Of a stretch of 64,000 bases of DNA, positions 41,322 through 49,103 are shown piece by piece. Numbering within the stretch: position 1 is the stretch's first letter; each line of letters opens with the position of its first letter. Origin of the DNA: Skermanella stibiiresistens SB22 (lineage in GTDB: Bacteria; Pseudomonadota; Alphaproteobacteria; Azospirillales; Azospirillaceae); assembly GCF_000576635.1 (NCBI RefSeq), contig NZ_AVFL01000009.1, positions 1 to 64,000 of the forward strand. Reading direction: 5' to 3'. Both the position numbers and the translations under genes were made by a program. Below the pieces are notes generated by a model, which saw nothing but the letters and a program-made list of their open reading frames with translations, was not told where the DNA came from and did no database searches.

Positions 41322-44300
41322 ATGGCAAAGCGCATGTTGATTGACGCGACGCATTCCGAGGAGACTCGGGTCGTCGTCGTCAGTGGTAACAAGCTGGACG
41401 AGCTCGATTTCGAAATCGCCAGCAAGAAGCAGTTGAAGGGTAATATCTACCTGGCCAAGGTGACGAGGGTGGAGCCATCGCTCCAGGCGGCCTTCGTCGA
41501 ATACGGTGGCAATCGCCACGGTTTCCTGGCCTTCTCCGAAATCCACCCCGACTATTATCGGATCCCCGTCGCGGACCGCGAAGCGCTGCTCGCCCAGGAG
41601 CGTGACCTGGAAGAGCGCGAGGACACGATCGGGTCCGATATCGAGATGGGCGATCCCCGACCCGGCCGCGGTGCCCGCCGGCATGGACGCTCCGAGTCGT
41701 TCGGCGACCACCGCAACGACCCCGGTCAGAATTCCGGACCGAGCCAGGGATCCGAGTCGACCGTGAGCGAGGCTGGCGGCTCCGATCAGCCGCCCTCCGA
41801 GGCGTCCCCCGCCGGAACGGCGGATGTCGGTGGCGACCAGCCGCCGTACGAGAGCGCCCCCTCCGATGCGGTGCCGACGCCGGACCACGCTCCGGCCGAG
41901 AACTTCCAGCAGGCCCCAGCCCCCGCTCCCCATGCGCCGGACGATATTCCGGAGGACTGGTTCGCCCCGGACGAACGGGCTCCCGACGCCACGCCGGAGC
42001 CCGAACAGGGTGGCGGTGACCAAGCTGGCGGCGAGCAGGACCCGGACGGATCGGGCGACGACGGCAAGCCGACGACCTACCAGCCGGCCAGCCTGCCCCG
42101 CGACGAGCGGAGCGAGCCCTACGACCCGAACGCCAATTTCCCCGAGGATGCCCAGCCGCAAGCGGCGGCCGCTCCCTCGGTGGATGACGCCATCCATCAG
42201 GAATCGACGCAGCCTCCGGCTCCCGCCGTCGAGTTCGGCGCCGGCGCCGAGACCGAGGCGCCGCACCAGGGGTACGGCGACGACTCGGACGCCTCAGACC
42301 GCTATGACCGCCAGGACGGGACCACCGAGGCCGGCGACAGCGAGGGCGATGGCCAGCGCTCCCGGCGCGGCCGCGGCGAGGACCGCCGGGTCCAGCGTGG
42401 CCGCGGCGGCGATGGCGAGGAGAACTCGGTCGACGATCTCGGCGGCGACGAGGCGGAGGACGTCCAGCGCCGCCGGCCCCGCCCGCTGCGCAGCTACAAG
42501 ATCCAGGAAGTCATCAAGCGCCGGCAAATCCTGCTGGTCCAGGTGGTCAAGGAGGAGCGCGGCAACAAGGGCGCCGCCCTGACGACCTACCTGTCCCTGC
42601 CCGGCCGCTATTGCGTGCTGATGCCCAACACCGGGCGCGGCGGCGGCATTTCCCGCAAGATCACCAACCCGCAGGACCGCAAGCGCCTCAAGGAGATGCT
42701 GTCGGATCTGGACATCCCCGAGGGCATGGCGGTGATCCTGCGCACGGCGGGAATGGAGCGGACTAAACCCGAGATCAAGCGCGACCTCGAATACTTGCTC
42801 AGGTTGTGGGACAGCATCCGCGACCTGACGCTGCAGTCGAGCGCCCCCGCGCTGATCTACGAGGAAGCCAACCTGATCAAGCGGTCGATTCGCGACCTCT
42901 ACACCAACGACATCGACGAAGTGCATGTCGAGGGCGAGGCCGGCTTCCGCGTGGCCCGCGACTTCATGCACATGCTGATGCCGAGCCACACCCGCAAGGT
43001 CCACCTCTATCAGGACGAGACGATCCCGCTGTTCTTCCGCTACCAGGTTGAAAGCCAGATCGACGCGATCCATAGCCCGGTCTGCCAGCTGAAGTCCGGC
43101 GGCTACATCGTGATCAACCAGACCGAGGCGCTGGTCGCGATCGACGTCAACTCCGGCCGTTCGACCCGCGAGCGGAACATCGAGGAGACGGCGTACAAGA
43201 CCAACCTGGAGGCCGCCGACGAGGTCGCCCGCCAGCTTCGGCTGCGCGATCTGGCCGGCCTGATCGTGATCGACTTCATCGACATGGAGGACGCGCGCAA
43301 CAACGCGGCCGTCGAGCGTCGCATCAAGGAGGCGATGAAGAACGACCGGGCGCGCATCCAGCTCGGCCGCATCTCGCCGTTCGGGCTCCTGGAGCTGTCG
43401 CGCCAGCGGCTGCGCCCGAGCCTGATGGAGACCAATTTCGAGAAATGCCCGCACTGCGCCGGCACCGGAATGGTCCGCTCGATCGAATCGGCCGCCCTGT
43501 ATGTCCTTCGCGCCATCGAGGAGGAGGGCATCCGCAAGCGGTCCAGTGAGATCACGGTCCATGTCGCGACCAAGATCGCGCTGTACATCCTCAACCAGAA
43601 GCGCGACGCGCTGGCCGATATCGAGCGCCGCTACGCCTTCCGCGTCTTCCTGTTCGCCGACGACACCCTGATCCCGCCGGAATTCCGGCTGGAGCGGATC
43701 AAGGCGCGCCAGGCCGGCGAGGAGATCGCGCCGGTGATCAGCCCGGAGAGGATCTACGCGGAGACCGACCGCCTGCTCGAGCGCCAAGCCGAGGAGGACG
43801 AGGTCACCGAGGTCGAGGAGGCCGCCGAAGCCGTCGAGGCTTCGGAAGCCGAGGCCGCCACCTCCGCCGCCGCTCCCCAGGAGCAGACGGAGGAACGGGG
43901 CGACCGCCGCCGCCGCCGGTCCCGCCGCCGCCGCAGGTCCGACGACCGGTCAGAGGCCCGGACGGACGATCAGGGCGACGAGGATCGCGAGGAGACCGCC
44001 GAGGATCAGGCCGACGAAACCGCGCTCGACCAATCCGCCGAGGACTTCGACGGCGACGCCGAGACGAATGGCGATGACGACGCGGACGACGGCGACGACA
44101 CCGAGGATGGCGAGGGCGGCACGTCGGACGAGACCGACGCCAACGGCCTCCGCAAGAAGCGCCGCCGCGGCAAGCGTGGTGGACGTCGGCGCGGTCGTGG
44201 CCGGGGCGAGGGCGAGTTCGAGAACGGCTTCACCGAGGACGGTGACCAGCCGGGCGAGCCCCAGGACCAGCCAGGTGCCGAGCCAGCGCCGGTTTCCGTT

Positions 44301-44999
44301 CCAGAGCCGGTGGCGGCGCGGGTGCCCGAGACGACGTACTACGACGATCTGGGCGACCCGTTCGGCGATATCGGACTGCCGCCGCACGCTCCCGAGCCTG
44401 AACCAGAAGCCCAGCCCGAACCAGCACCGGTCGCGGAGCAGCCGCAAGCCGAGCCTGTCGCGGAGGAGATAGCACCCGTGACCGTGGGTGATCCCGCGAT
44501 CCCGGCGGAGATCGTCGCCGACATCGCGGCGGTACCGGCTGCCCCCGAGCCCGCGCCGGAGCCAGTGACCGAGGAGCCGGTCGCCGAGGCGCCTGCGGTG
44601 ATCGAACCCGCCTTGGTCGAGCCGCCGGCCAAGCCGGCGCGCAAGAAGGCGGCGCCGCGCAAGAAGAAGGTGGTCGAGCCGGTCGCGGAAGCCGCCGCTC
44701 CGGAAGCGCCCGCCGTTGCCGAGGCTCCGGTCACCGAGCCCGCCGCCGCCGCCGAACCGCCCGCCAAGCCGGCGCGCAAGAAGGCGGCGCCGCGCAAGAA
44801 GAAGGTGGCCGCCGTGGTCGAGGAGGCGCCGGCTCCGATCGCCGAGCCGCAGGAGCCGACGCCAGCGCTGGCGCCAGCCGAGCCAACTCCCGAGCCGGTG
44901 GCCGAAACGGCCGTCCAGCCGGAGGAGGTTGCCCCGGTCGCCGACGAGTCGGCCGAGGAGTCCAAGCCCGCCCGCAAGGGTTGGTGGAACCGCGGCTAA
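41322..44999 (+). CDS. rne: Ribonuclease E with large S1-domain insertion
   Basis: The endoribonuclease that starts mRNA decay and scaffolds the degradosome. It is 1225 residues. The S1 domain begins normally (MAKRMLIDATHSEETRVVVV, YLAKVTRVEPSLQAAFV) but is split by an acidic, disordered insertion from about residue 95 to 388, resuming at RSYKIQEVIKRRQILLVQV. Catalytic Asp residues are in AIDVNSG and VIDFIDM. The zinc link is CPHCAGTG near 709. The C-terminal half is disordered, with Arg-rich blocks and two copies of KPARKKAAPRKKKV, and ends KGWWNRG. Confidence 0.95.
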   Translation: MAKRMLIDATHSEETRVVVVSGNKLDELDFEIASKKQLKGNIYLAKVTRVEPSLQAAFVEYGGNRHGFLAFSEIHPDYYRIPVADREALLAQERDLEEREDTIGSDIEMGDPRPGRGARRHGRSESFGDHRNDPGQNSGPSQGSESTVSEAGGSDQPPSEASPAGTADVGGDQPPYESAPSDAVPTPDHAPAENFQQAPAPAPHAPDDIPEDWFAPDERAPDATPEPEQGGGDQAGGEQDPDGSGDDGKPTTYQPASLPRDERSEPYDPNANFPEDAQPQAAAAPSVDDAIHQESTQPPAPAVEFGAGAETEAPHQGYGDDSDASDRYDRQDGTTEAGDSEGDGQRSRRGRGEDRRVQRGRGGDGEENSVDDLGGDEAEDVQRRRPRPLRSYKIQEVIKRRQILLVQVVKEERGNKGAALTTYLSLPGRYCVLMPNTGRGGGISRKITNPQDRKRLKEMLSDLDIPEGMAVILRTAGMERTKPEIKRDLEYLLRLWDSIRDLTLQSSAPALIYEEANLIKRSIRDLYTNDIDEVHVEGEAGFRVARDFMHMLMPSHTRKVHLYQDETIPLFFRYQVESQIDAIHSPVCQLKSGGYIVINQTEALVAIDVNSGRSTRERNIEETAYKTNLEAADEVARQLRLRDLAGLIVIDFIDMEDARNNAAVERRIKEAMKNDRARIQLGRISPFGLLELSRQRLRPSLMETNFEKCPHCAGTGMVRSIESAALYVLRAIEEEGIRKRSSEITVHVATKIALYILNQKRDALADIERRYAFRVFLFADDTLIPPEFRLERIKARQAGEEIAPVISPERIYAETDRLLERQAEEDEVTEVEEAAEAVEASEAEAATSAAAPQEQTEERGDRRRRRSRRRRRSDDRSEARTDDQGDEDREETAEDQADETALDQSAEDFDGDAETNGDDDADDGDDTEDGEGGTSDETDANGLRKKRRRGKRGGRRRGRGRGEGEFENGFTEDGDQPGEPQDQPGAEPAPVSVPEPVAARVPETTYYDDLGDPFGDIGLPPHAPEPEPEAQPEPAPVAEQPQAEPVAEEIAPVTVGDPAIPAEIVADIAAVPAAPEPAPEPVTEEPVAEAPAVIEPALVEPPAKPARKKAAPRKKKVVEPVAEAAAPEAPAVAEAPVTEPAAAAEPPAKPARKKAAPRKKKVAAVVEEAPAPIAEPQEPTPALAPAEPTPEPVAETAVQPEEVAPVADESAEESKPARKGWWNRG

Positions 45000-45030
45000 C
45001 GGCTTCGGCCACATCGGACGCGTTAATCAA

Positions 45031-45064
45031 CATAGGGTGCGATCCTATCGGATCGCACCCTATG
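45031..45064 (+). terminator. rne terminator hairpin
   Basis: A perfect 15-bp stem, CATAGGGTGCGATCC at 45031-45045, with the 4-base loop TATC, pairing with 45050-45064. It starts about 30 bases after the rne stop. No T-run follows, because the group II intron remnant begins at once; insertion may have removed the T-tract. Confidence 0.75.
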
Positions 45065-45065
45065 C

Positions 45066-45300
45066 CATACCAGCCGGATGCCGGTCCGCACCGGGCGGCT
45101 CGAGGGATTGATGTCAGGCGGGTCTTGGCGGTCCCATCTGGTCGGCCCATTTTATCGTGAGAACGGTGGTGGGGAGAATCCCGCTGTTGCGCCACCAGCG
45201 GCGGCCGTTGGCGGCCAAAGGCGGAGGTGACGGCGCTCTTGGCCTCGTTCACTGTCAGGTGAAGCTGGCCGAGGAGACGCCGCTGCAGGACCCGCCCGCC
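45066..45300 (-). mobile_element. Group II intron remnant (RT/maturase tail and domain V)
   Basis: Read on the minus strand. One frame (45229-45258) encodes LTVNEAKSAV, the end of the group II intron RT domain. Another frame (45203-45114) encodes RRWWRNSG, then ILPTTVLTIKWADQMGPP and a stop, the ending of maturases that lack an endonuclease domain. Only about eight codons separate the two, where an intact protein has many more, so there is an internal deletion and frame change. Downstream, 45103-45066 reads GAGCCGCCCGGTGCGGACC then GGCATCCGGCTGG, the form of intron domain V. No intact RT remains. Confidence 0.8.
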
Positions 45301-45448
45301 GCCCCCTGATTGAACCGCATCCGCTTCATGGCCCACGGAAGGTTCTCTCACGCCAGGACCGCGTTCAGCGGTCCCGGAACAGCGAGTCACCACAAACGCC
45401 GACCCGCCAGCCATAGCCGCCATGTGTCGGAAATTTTCGGCTCCGAGA

Positions 45449-46333
45449 TCAAACGCGTAGCGCCTCGATCACCGCGCGCAGGCCCGCCGACATGAACTTG
45501 CGCGTCGGGTAGTAGAGATACAGCCATTCCATCGGCGCGCTCCAGGACGCCAAGCACTCGACCAGCCGACCGTCCGCGATGTGGGGACGCGCCCTCTCCT
45601 CCCAAACATATGCGAGACCGACCTCCGACAGAGCCGCTTCGACCATGAGTTCGTGATCGTCAAGCGAGAGCGGCCCGGTCGGTTCGAACTCGATGATCCT
45701 TCCCGCCTGGGAGAACTCCCAGGGATACGGCGCCCCGCTCGGGTAGATGTTGCGGATGCAGACATGGTTGCGAAGGTCTTCGGGAGACTTCACCATCGGG
45801 TGCCGCTCGAAGTATCTCGCCGACCCCACGACCGCGAAGCGCAGGAGCGGCTTGATCTTCACCGCCGTCATTCCCTCTCGGAGGCTCTCGCCAAGTCGGA
45901 TGCCAGCATCGAAACCCTCGTCGACGATGTCGACCAGTCGGTCGGTCGCGACAATCTCGAGCTCGAGTTTGGGGTTCCGCGCCATCAGCGGGGCCATGAC
46001 GGATCGGAAGACGAAGGGAGCGACGGAGTTCGGCGCATTGATGCGCACCTTGCCGAAAGGCGTGTCGCGGAACTGGTTGAGCGCATCGACGGCCGAACCG
46101 ATGTCTCCAAAGGCCGGCGAGAGCTGGGACAACAGCATCGCCCCCGCGTCCGTCAGGTTCACGCTTCTTGTCGTCCGGTTCAGCAGGCGGATGCCGACCC
46201 GCGCTTCCAGATTGCTAACCGCGTGACTGAGCGCGGACGCGGTGACGCCGCGCTCCTCGGCGGCGCGACGAAAGCTCCGGTGCCGTGCGACGGCGTCGAA
46301 GGCGGCAAGTTCCGATAGGTCTGTCGCTCGCAT
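45449..46333 (-). CDS. LysR family transcriptional regulator
   Basis: A 294-residue LysR regulator with an N-terminal winged helix (MRATDLSELAAFDAVARHRSFRRAAEERGVTASALSHAVSNLEARVGIRLLNRTTRSVNLT) and a co-inducer-binding domain. It is divergent from the VOC gene across 116 bases, the usual layout for a LysR protein that controls the neighbouring operon. The effector is unknown. Usage is the same GC-rich type as the surroundings, so any transfer was from a similar genome. Confidence 0.92.
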   Translation of the reverse strand: MRATDLSELAAFDAVARHRSFRRAAEERGVTASALSHAVSNLEARVGIRLLNRTTRSVNLTDAGAMLLSQLSPAFGDIGSAVDALNQFRDTPFGKVRINAPNSVAPFVFRSVMAPLMARNPKLELEIVATDRLVDIVDEGFDAGIRLGESLREGMTAVKIKPLLRFAVVGSARYFERHPMVKSPEDLRNHVCIRNIYPSGAPYPWEFSQAGRIIEFEPTGPLSLDDHELMVEAALSEVGLAYVWEERARPHIADGRLVECLASWSAPMEWLYLYYPTRKFMSAGLRAVIEALRV

Positions 46334-46360
46334 TGATGAATCTCGCTCAGTATCGATGCG

Positions 46361-46380
46361 AGGATTGGCCGTCTAATCCT
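46361..46380. promoter_or_regulatory. Candidate LysR operator
   Basis: AGGATT at 46361-46366 and AATCCT at 46375-46380 form an inverted repeat with an 8-base spacer in the divergent lysR/VOC promoter region. An outer pair, ATGAA at 46336-46340 and TTCAT at 46380-46384, flanks it. The position fits a regulator-binding site; the sequence alone does not prove it. Confidence 0.4.
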
Positions 46381-46449
46381 TCATGTCAAGAAGGCGCAGA
46401 TTTCTCCTCGTGACCCGGCAAGGCGCCGGACCGACCAAGGAGAAAACCA

Positions 46450-46911
46450 ATGGCCGACTTCATTCCTCCCGCACACAAGACCGCATCGCCCTTCGCCGAC
46501 ATGCGTGGTCACCACGTGGCCGTCCGCACACCCGACCTCGAGACAGCCAAGCGCTGGTATGTCGAGAAGCTCGACTTCCGCGTCGTGGCCGAGTGGGATT
46601 ACGCCGATGAACGGCTTGCCTACCTCGCTCCAGCAACCGACGACCATTTCCACGTCGAAGTCCTTGGCGGAGGCGAGCCGGCACCGGTGGACGTCCGCCC
46701 CTACACCGACCTCGGCGACAGCCTCAAGTACGCGGGTTACCACCACTTCTGCCTGAACGTCGCGAGTGTTGTCGACACGGTCGAAGAACTGCGCCGCCGC
46801 GGCGTCACGATCGTCACCGAGCCGTTCGAGCTTCCCGCCATCAGCCGCCGTCTGGCTTTCTTCCGCGATCCGTTCGGCAATCTGATCGAACTGGCGGAAG
46901 TCCTCGCCTGA
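46450..46911 (+). CDS. VOC (glyoxalase/dioxygenase fold) family protein
   Basis: A 153-residue single-domain vicinal-oxygen-chelate protein. Metal-ligand candidates are the His pair in MRGHHVAVRTPDLETAKRWYVEKL, the Glu in FHVEVLGGG, the His in YHHFCLNV and the Glu in FFRDPFGNLIELAE. It may be a lyase, isomerase or dioxygenase. An AAGGAG ribosome site precedes the ATG. It is the first gene of the island operon with the two SDR genes. Confidence 0.88.
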   Translation: MADFIPPAHKTASPFADMRGHHVAVRTPDLETAKRWYVEKLDFRVVAEWDYADERLAYLAPATDDHFHVEVLGGGEPAPVDVRPYTDLGDSLKYAGYHHFCLNVASVVDTVEELRRRGVTIVTEPFELPAISRRLAFFRDPFGNLIELAEVLA

Positions 46912-46923
46912 TCATTCCACATC

Positions 46924-46944
46924 GCCGGCGCTTCAAGCGCCGGC
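46924..46944 (+). terminator. Intercistronic hairpin after the VOC gene
   Basis: GCCGGCGC, loop TTCAA, GCGCCGGC: an 8-bp all-GC stem 13 bases after the VOC stop and 18 bases before the SDR-ABM start. Probably a partial terminator or an mRNA-stability stem within the operon. Confidence 0.55.
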
Positions 46945-46962
46945 CGTTCCGGGGAAATGTCC

Positions 46963-47931
46963 ATGTCAAAGTCCATCATCATCGTCGGCGCGGGTTCCGG
47001 TATTGGCCAGGCGGTCGCCGAACGGTTCGGTCGCGAAGGCTGGAGCGTCGTCCTGATCGCCCGCAATGCGGACCGGTTGTCCGCAATTGTCGCCGAGTTG
47101 GAAACCCAAGGTATCAGAGCATTCGCGCTGCCGGCCGACGCGTCCCGTCCCGAAGCCATCCGCGCGGCCCTCGCCGAGGCGGAACGCCTTACGGGCAAAC
47201 TGACCGTCGTGCACTTCAACGCCGCTGTCGTGCGCCAGCAGGATTTGTTCAGCATGAGCGACGATGAGGTCGTAAGCGATCTCGCCATCAACGTGGCGGC
47301 CGGTCTCCACACGATCCGTGCGGCCGTCGAACGCTTTGGCGACGCCGGTGGCACCATTCTCGTGACGGGCGGCGGCCTAGCGCTCGCGCCCCATGCCGAC
47401 TACGCCAGCCTTGGACTCGGCAAGGCGGCGCTGCGCAATGTCGTCGAGGGATTGGCGGCACCCTTGGCGAGCCGGGGTACCCGTATCCGGCTGGCGACCG
47501 TGGCGACCCTCGTCGATCCAGGATCGAAAGAAGCGGCGGACGTCGCGGACATATTATGGGCGAAGTCCGCCGATCCGGCGGAGCCCTGGGAGACGATCTA
47601 TCCGTCGGCCGTTTCGAACGCCGAGGCTGGCGATCGACTGACCGTGGTCGCGCGTCTCACCGCCAAACCCGATCAGGCCGAAGCGCTCGGCGAAGCCCTG
47701 CGGGGCCTCGTCGAACCGACCTTGGCTGAAGCGGGCTCGATCGAATACCGACTGCACCGGGACATCGACGACCCGAACATCTGGATCCTCTACGAAACAT
47801 GGCGCTCGCGGGCCGATCTCGATGCGCATTTCGCGCAGCCATACACGAAAACCGTCCTCGACCGCTTCCCGGAACTGCTGGCCCGCGACGCGGAGCTGAC
47901 ATTCCACACCCCGATCCCTCCGCGCTCGTAG
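46963..47931 (+). CDS. SDR oxidoreductase fused to an ABM-type monooxygenase domain
   Basis: A 322-residue fusion. Residues 1-220 are a short-chain dehydrogenase with the nucleotide motif IIIVGAGSGIGQAVAERFG. The usual YxxxK is changed: the segment is DYASLGLGKAALR, so the residue four before Lys is Leu, not Tyr, and NNAG is FNAA. Residues 225-322 are an antibiotic-biosynthesis-monooxygenase (ABM/quinol monooxygenase) fold: LTVVARLTAKPDQAEALGEALRGLVEPTLAEAGSIEYRLHRDIDDPNIWILYETW. ATG 46963 is favoured by GGGGAA at the right distance; ATG 46957 also exists. Confidence 0.82.
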   Translation: MSKSIIIVGAGSGIGQAVAERFGREGWSVVLIARNADRLSAIVAELETQGIRAFALPADASRPEAIRAALAEAERLTGKLTVVHFNAAVVRQQDLFSMSDDEVVSDLAINVAAGLHTIRAAVERFGDAGGTILVTGGGLALAPHADYASLGLGKAALRNVVEGLAAPLASRGTRIRLATVATLVDPGSKEAADVADILWAKSADPAEPWETIYPSAVSNAEAGDRLTVVARLTAKPDQAEALGEALRGLVEPTLAEAGSIEYRLHRDIDDPNIWILYETWRSRADLDAHFAQPYTKTVLDRFPELLARDAELTFHTPIPPRS

Positions 47932-47972
47932 CGGGACAGGCCACCATCACGAACAACGATAGGATTCCCCCA

Positions 47973-48818
47973 ATGAAGGTCTGGTTCATCACTGGAGCGT
48001 CGCGCGGCCTCGGCGCCCTTGTCGCCCGGAAGGCCTTAGAACAAGGCGACGCGGTAGTCGCCACCGCCCGCGATCCGAAGGCGGTCACCGATCGCTTCGG
48101 CGAGCATCCAAACCTGCTGGCAGTCGCCTTGGACGTTACGGACGAGGCGCAGGCAAATGCGGCGGCCGAGGCCGCTGTGAACCGCTTCGGCCGCATCGAT
48201 GTCCTCCTCAACAATGCGGGTTTCGGGCTGATGGGTGCGGTGGAGGAAGCGACCGCCGCCGAGGTGGAGACCGTGTACCGCACGAACGTCTTCGGCCTGC
48301 TGACGGTGACGCGAGCCGTGCTGCCTCACATGCGCCGCGCGAGGTCGGGCCGCATCCTCAACATCTCCTCGATCGGCGGGTACCGAGGTGCCGCAGGCTT
48401 CGGCGTCTACTCCTCCACGAAGTTCGCCGTCGAGGGACTGAGCGAGGCCCTGCATGACGAACTCGCGCCGCTGAGCATCCATGTCACCGTCGTCGAACCC
48501 GGCTACTTCCGCACCGACTTTCTCGACGCCTCGTCGTTGTCGGTCAGCCCGACGATCATCGCGGACTACGCCGAGACGGCCGGCAGGGTTCGCGCGGTCG
48601 CCGCGGAACTGAGCCATAACCAGCCCGGCGACCCGAACAGGCTCGCGGAGGTGCTGGTGGCTTTCGTAGACGCTCCCCATCCGCCCGTCCGACTTCCACT
48701 CGGCAGCGACACCGTCGCGGCGATCGAGGATAAGCATCGGAGGGATTCCGCGATCCTCGATGAATGGCGCGCGGTCTCCGCGTCGACCGACTTCGGCGCG
48801 GACCAGGTGCGTCGCTGA
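47973..48818 (+). CDS. Short-chain dehydrogenase/reductase
   Basis: A 281-residue classical SDR with canonical motifs: TGASRGLG, LLNNAGFG, ISSIGGYRG (catalytic Ser) and YSSTKFAVEG (Tyr-x-x-x-Lys), then PGYFRTDF. Unlike its neighbour it has a complete active site. It follows the SDR-ABM gene by 41 bases in the same direction. Substrate unknown; oxidoreduction of a small xenobiotic-like or aromatic compound would suit the VOC/ABM context but is inference. Confidence 0.9.
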   Translation: MKVWFITGASRGLGALVARKALEQGDAVVATARDPKAVTDRFGEHPNLLAVALDVTDEAQANAAAEAAVNRFGRIDVLLNNAGFGLMGAVEEATAAEVETVYRTNVFGLLTVTRAVLPHMRRARSGRILNISSIGGYRGAAGFGVYSSTKFAVEGLSEALHDELAPLSIHVTVVEPGYFRTDFLDASSLSVSPTIIADYAETAGRVRAVAAELSHNQPGDPNRLAEVLVAFVDAPHPPVRLPLGSDTVAAIEDKHRRDSAILDEWRAVSASTDFGADQVRR

Positions 48819-49056
48819 TATGGACAAGGATCACCGCAACGGTGATCATGGCGAGAGGGTTGACGGCGCGCTTCTCGCGCTCGCCCTCGTCGGCACCGCC
48901 TCGTATCCGGTTCTTGTTCGTCGACCCGCGGCTTCGATCCACGCTTCCTTCCCACGATCGGTTGCCCTTCCGCGGTTGCGCTTCACTTCATTCGCCGTGA
49001 CCAGCTTGTGGCGGGACTCACACCCGCTAGAGAACGCCCATGCTGGGCGCACACGA
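48819..49056. other. Island right edge, no gene
   Basis: No gene is supported in this stretch between the convergent SDR and aspS genes. One plus-strand frame reads RFLFVDPRLRSTLPSHDR followed by a Ser/Leu/Arg-rich part. I recall this kind of translated sequence as a recurrent spurious reading beside mobile elements in rhizobia-like genomes; this is from memory and unverified. Confidence 0.35.
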
Positions 49057-49093
49057 GAAAAGCCGCCGCCCCGGTTCCAAGCCGAAGCGGCGG
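49057..49093 (-). terminator. aspS terminator
   Basis: On the minus strand, CCGCCGC pairs with GCGGCGG (49093-49087 with 49069-49063) and is followed by CTTTTCT, a short T-rich tail. It begins about 10 bases after the aspS stop. This is an ordinary intrinsic terminator. Confidence 0.7.
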
Positions 49094-49103
49094 AGCCCCC
49101 GTA

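Larger units (their letters stand above)
45000..45448. other. rne-lysR intergenic region, mobile remnant
   Basis: These 449 bases carry the rne hairpin (45031-45064), then the decayed group II intron on the minus strand (about 45066-45300). About 150 further bases, before the LysR gene stop, hold no recognisable gene. No intact protein is supported here. Confidence 0.7.

Noticed and set aside
45031-45300. A typical class C group II intron inserted downstream of a terminator
   Set aside because: In class C the terminator stem is the 5' exon. Here the stem lies at the 3' side of the minus-strand remnant, so the usual targeting rule does not fit; only the remnant itself is claimed.
44731-45423. 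A 230-codon minus-strand gene overlapping the end of rne
   Set aside because: Only the LTVNEAKSAV piece is meaningful (intron RT remnant); the rest is antisense to rne and the frame is broken relative to the maturase tail.
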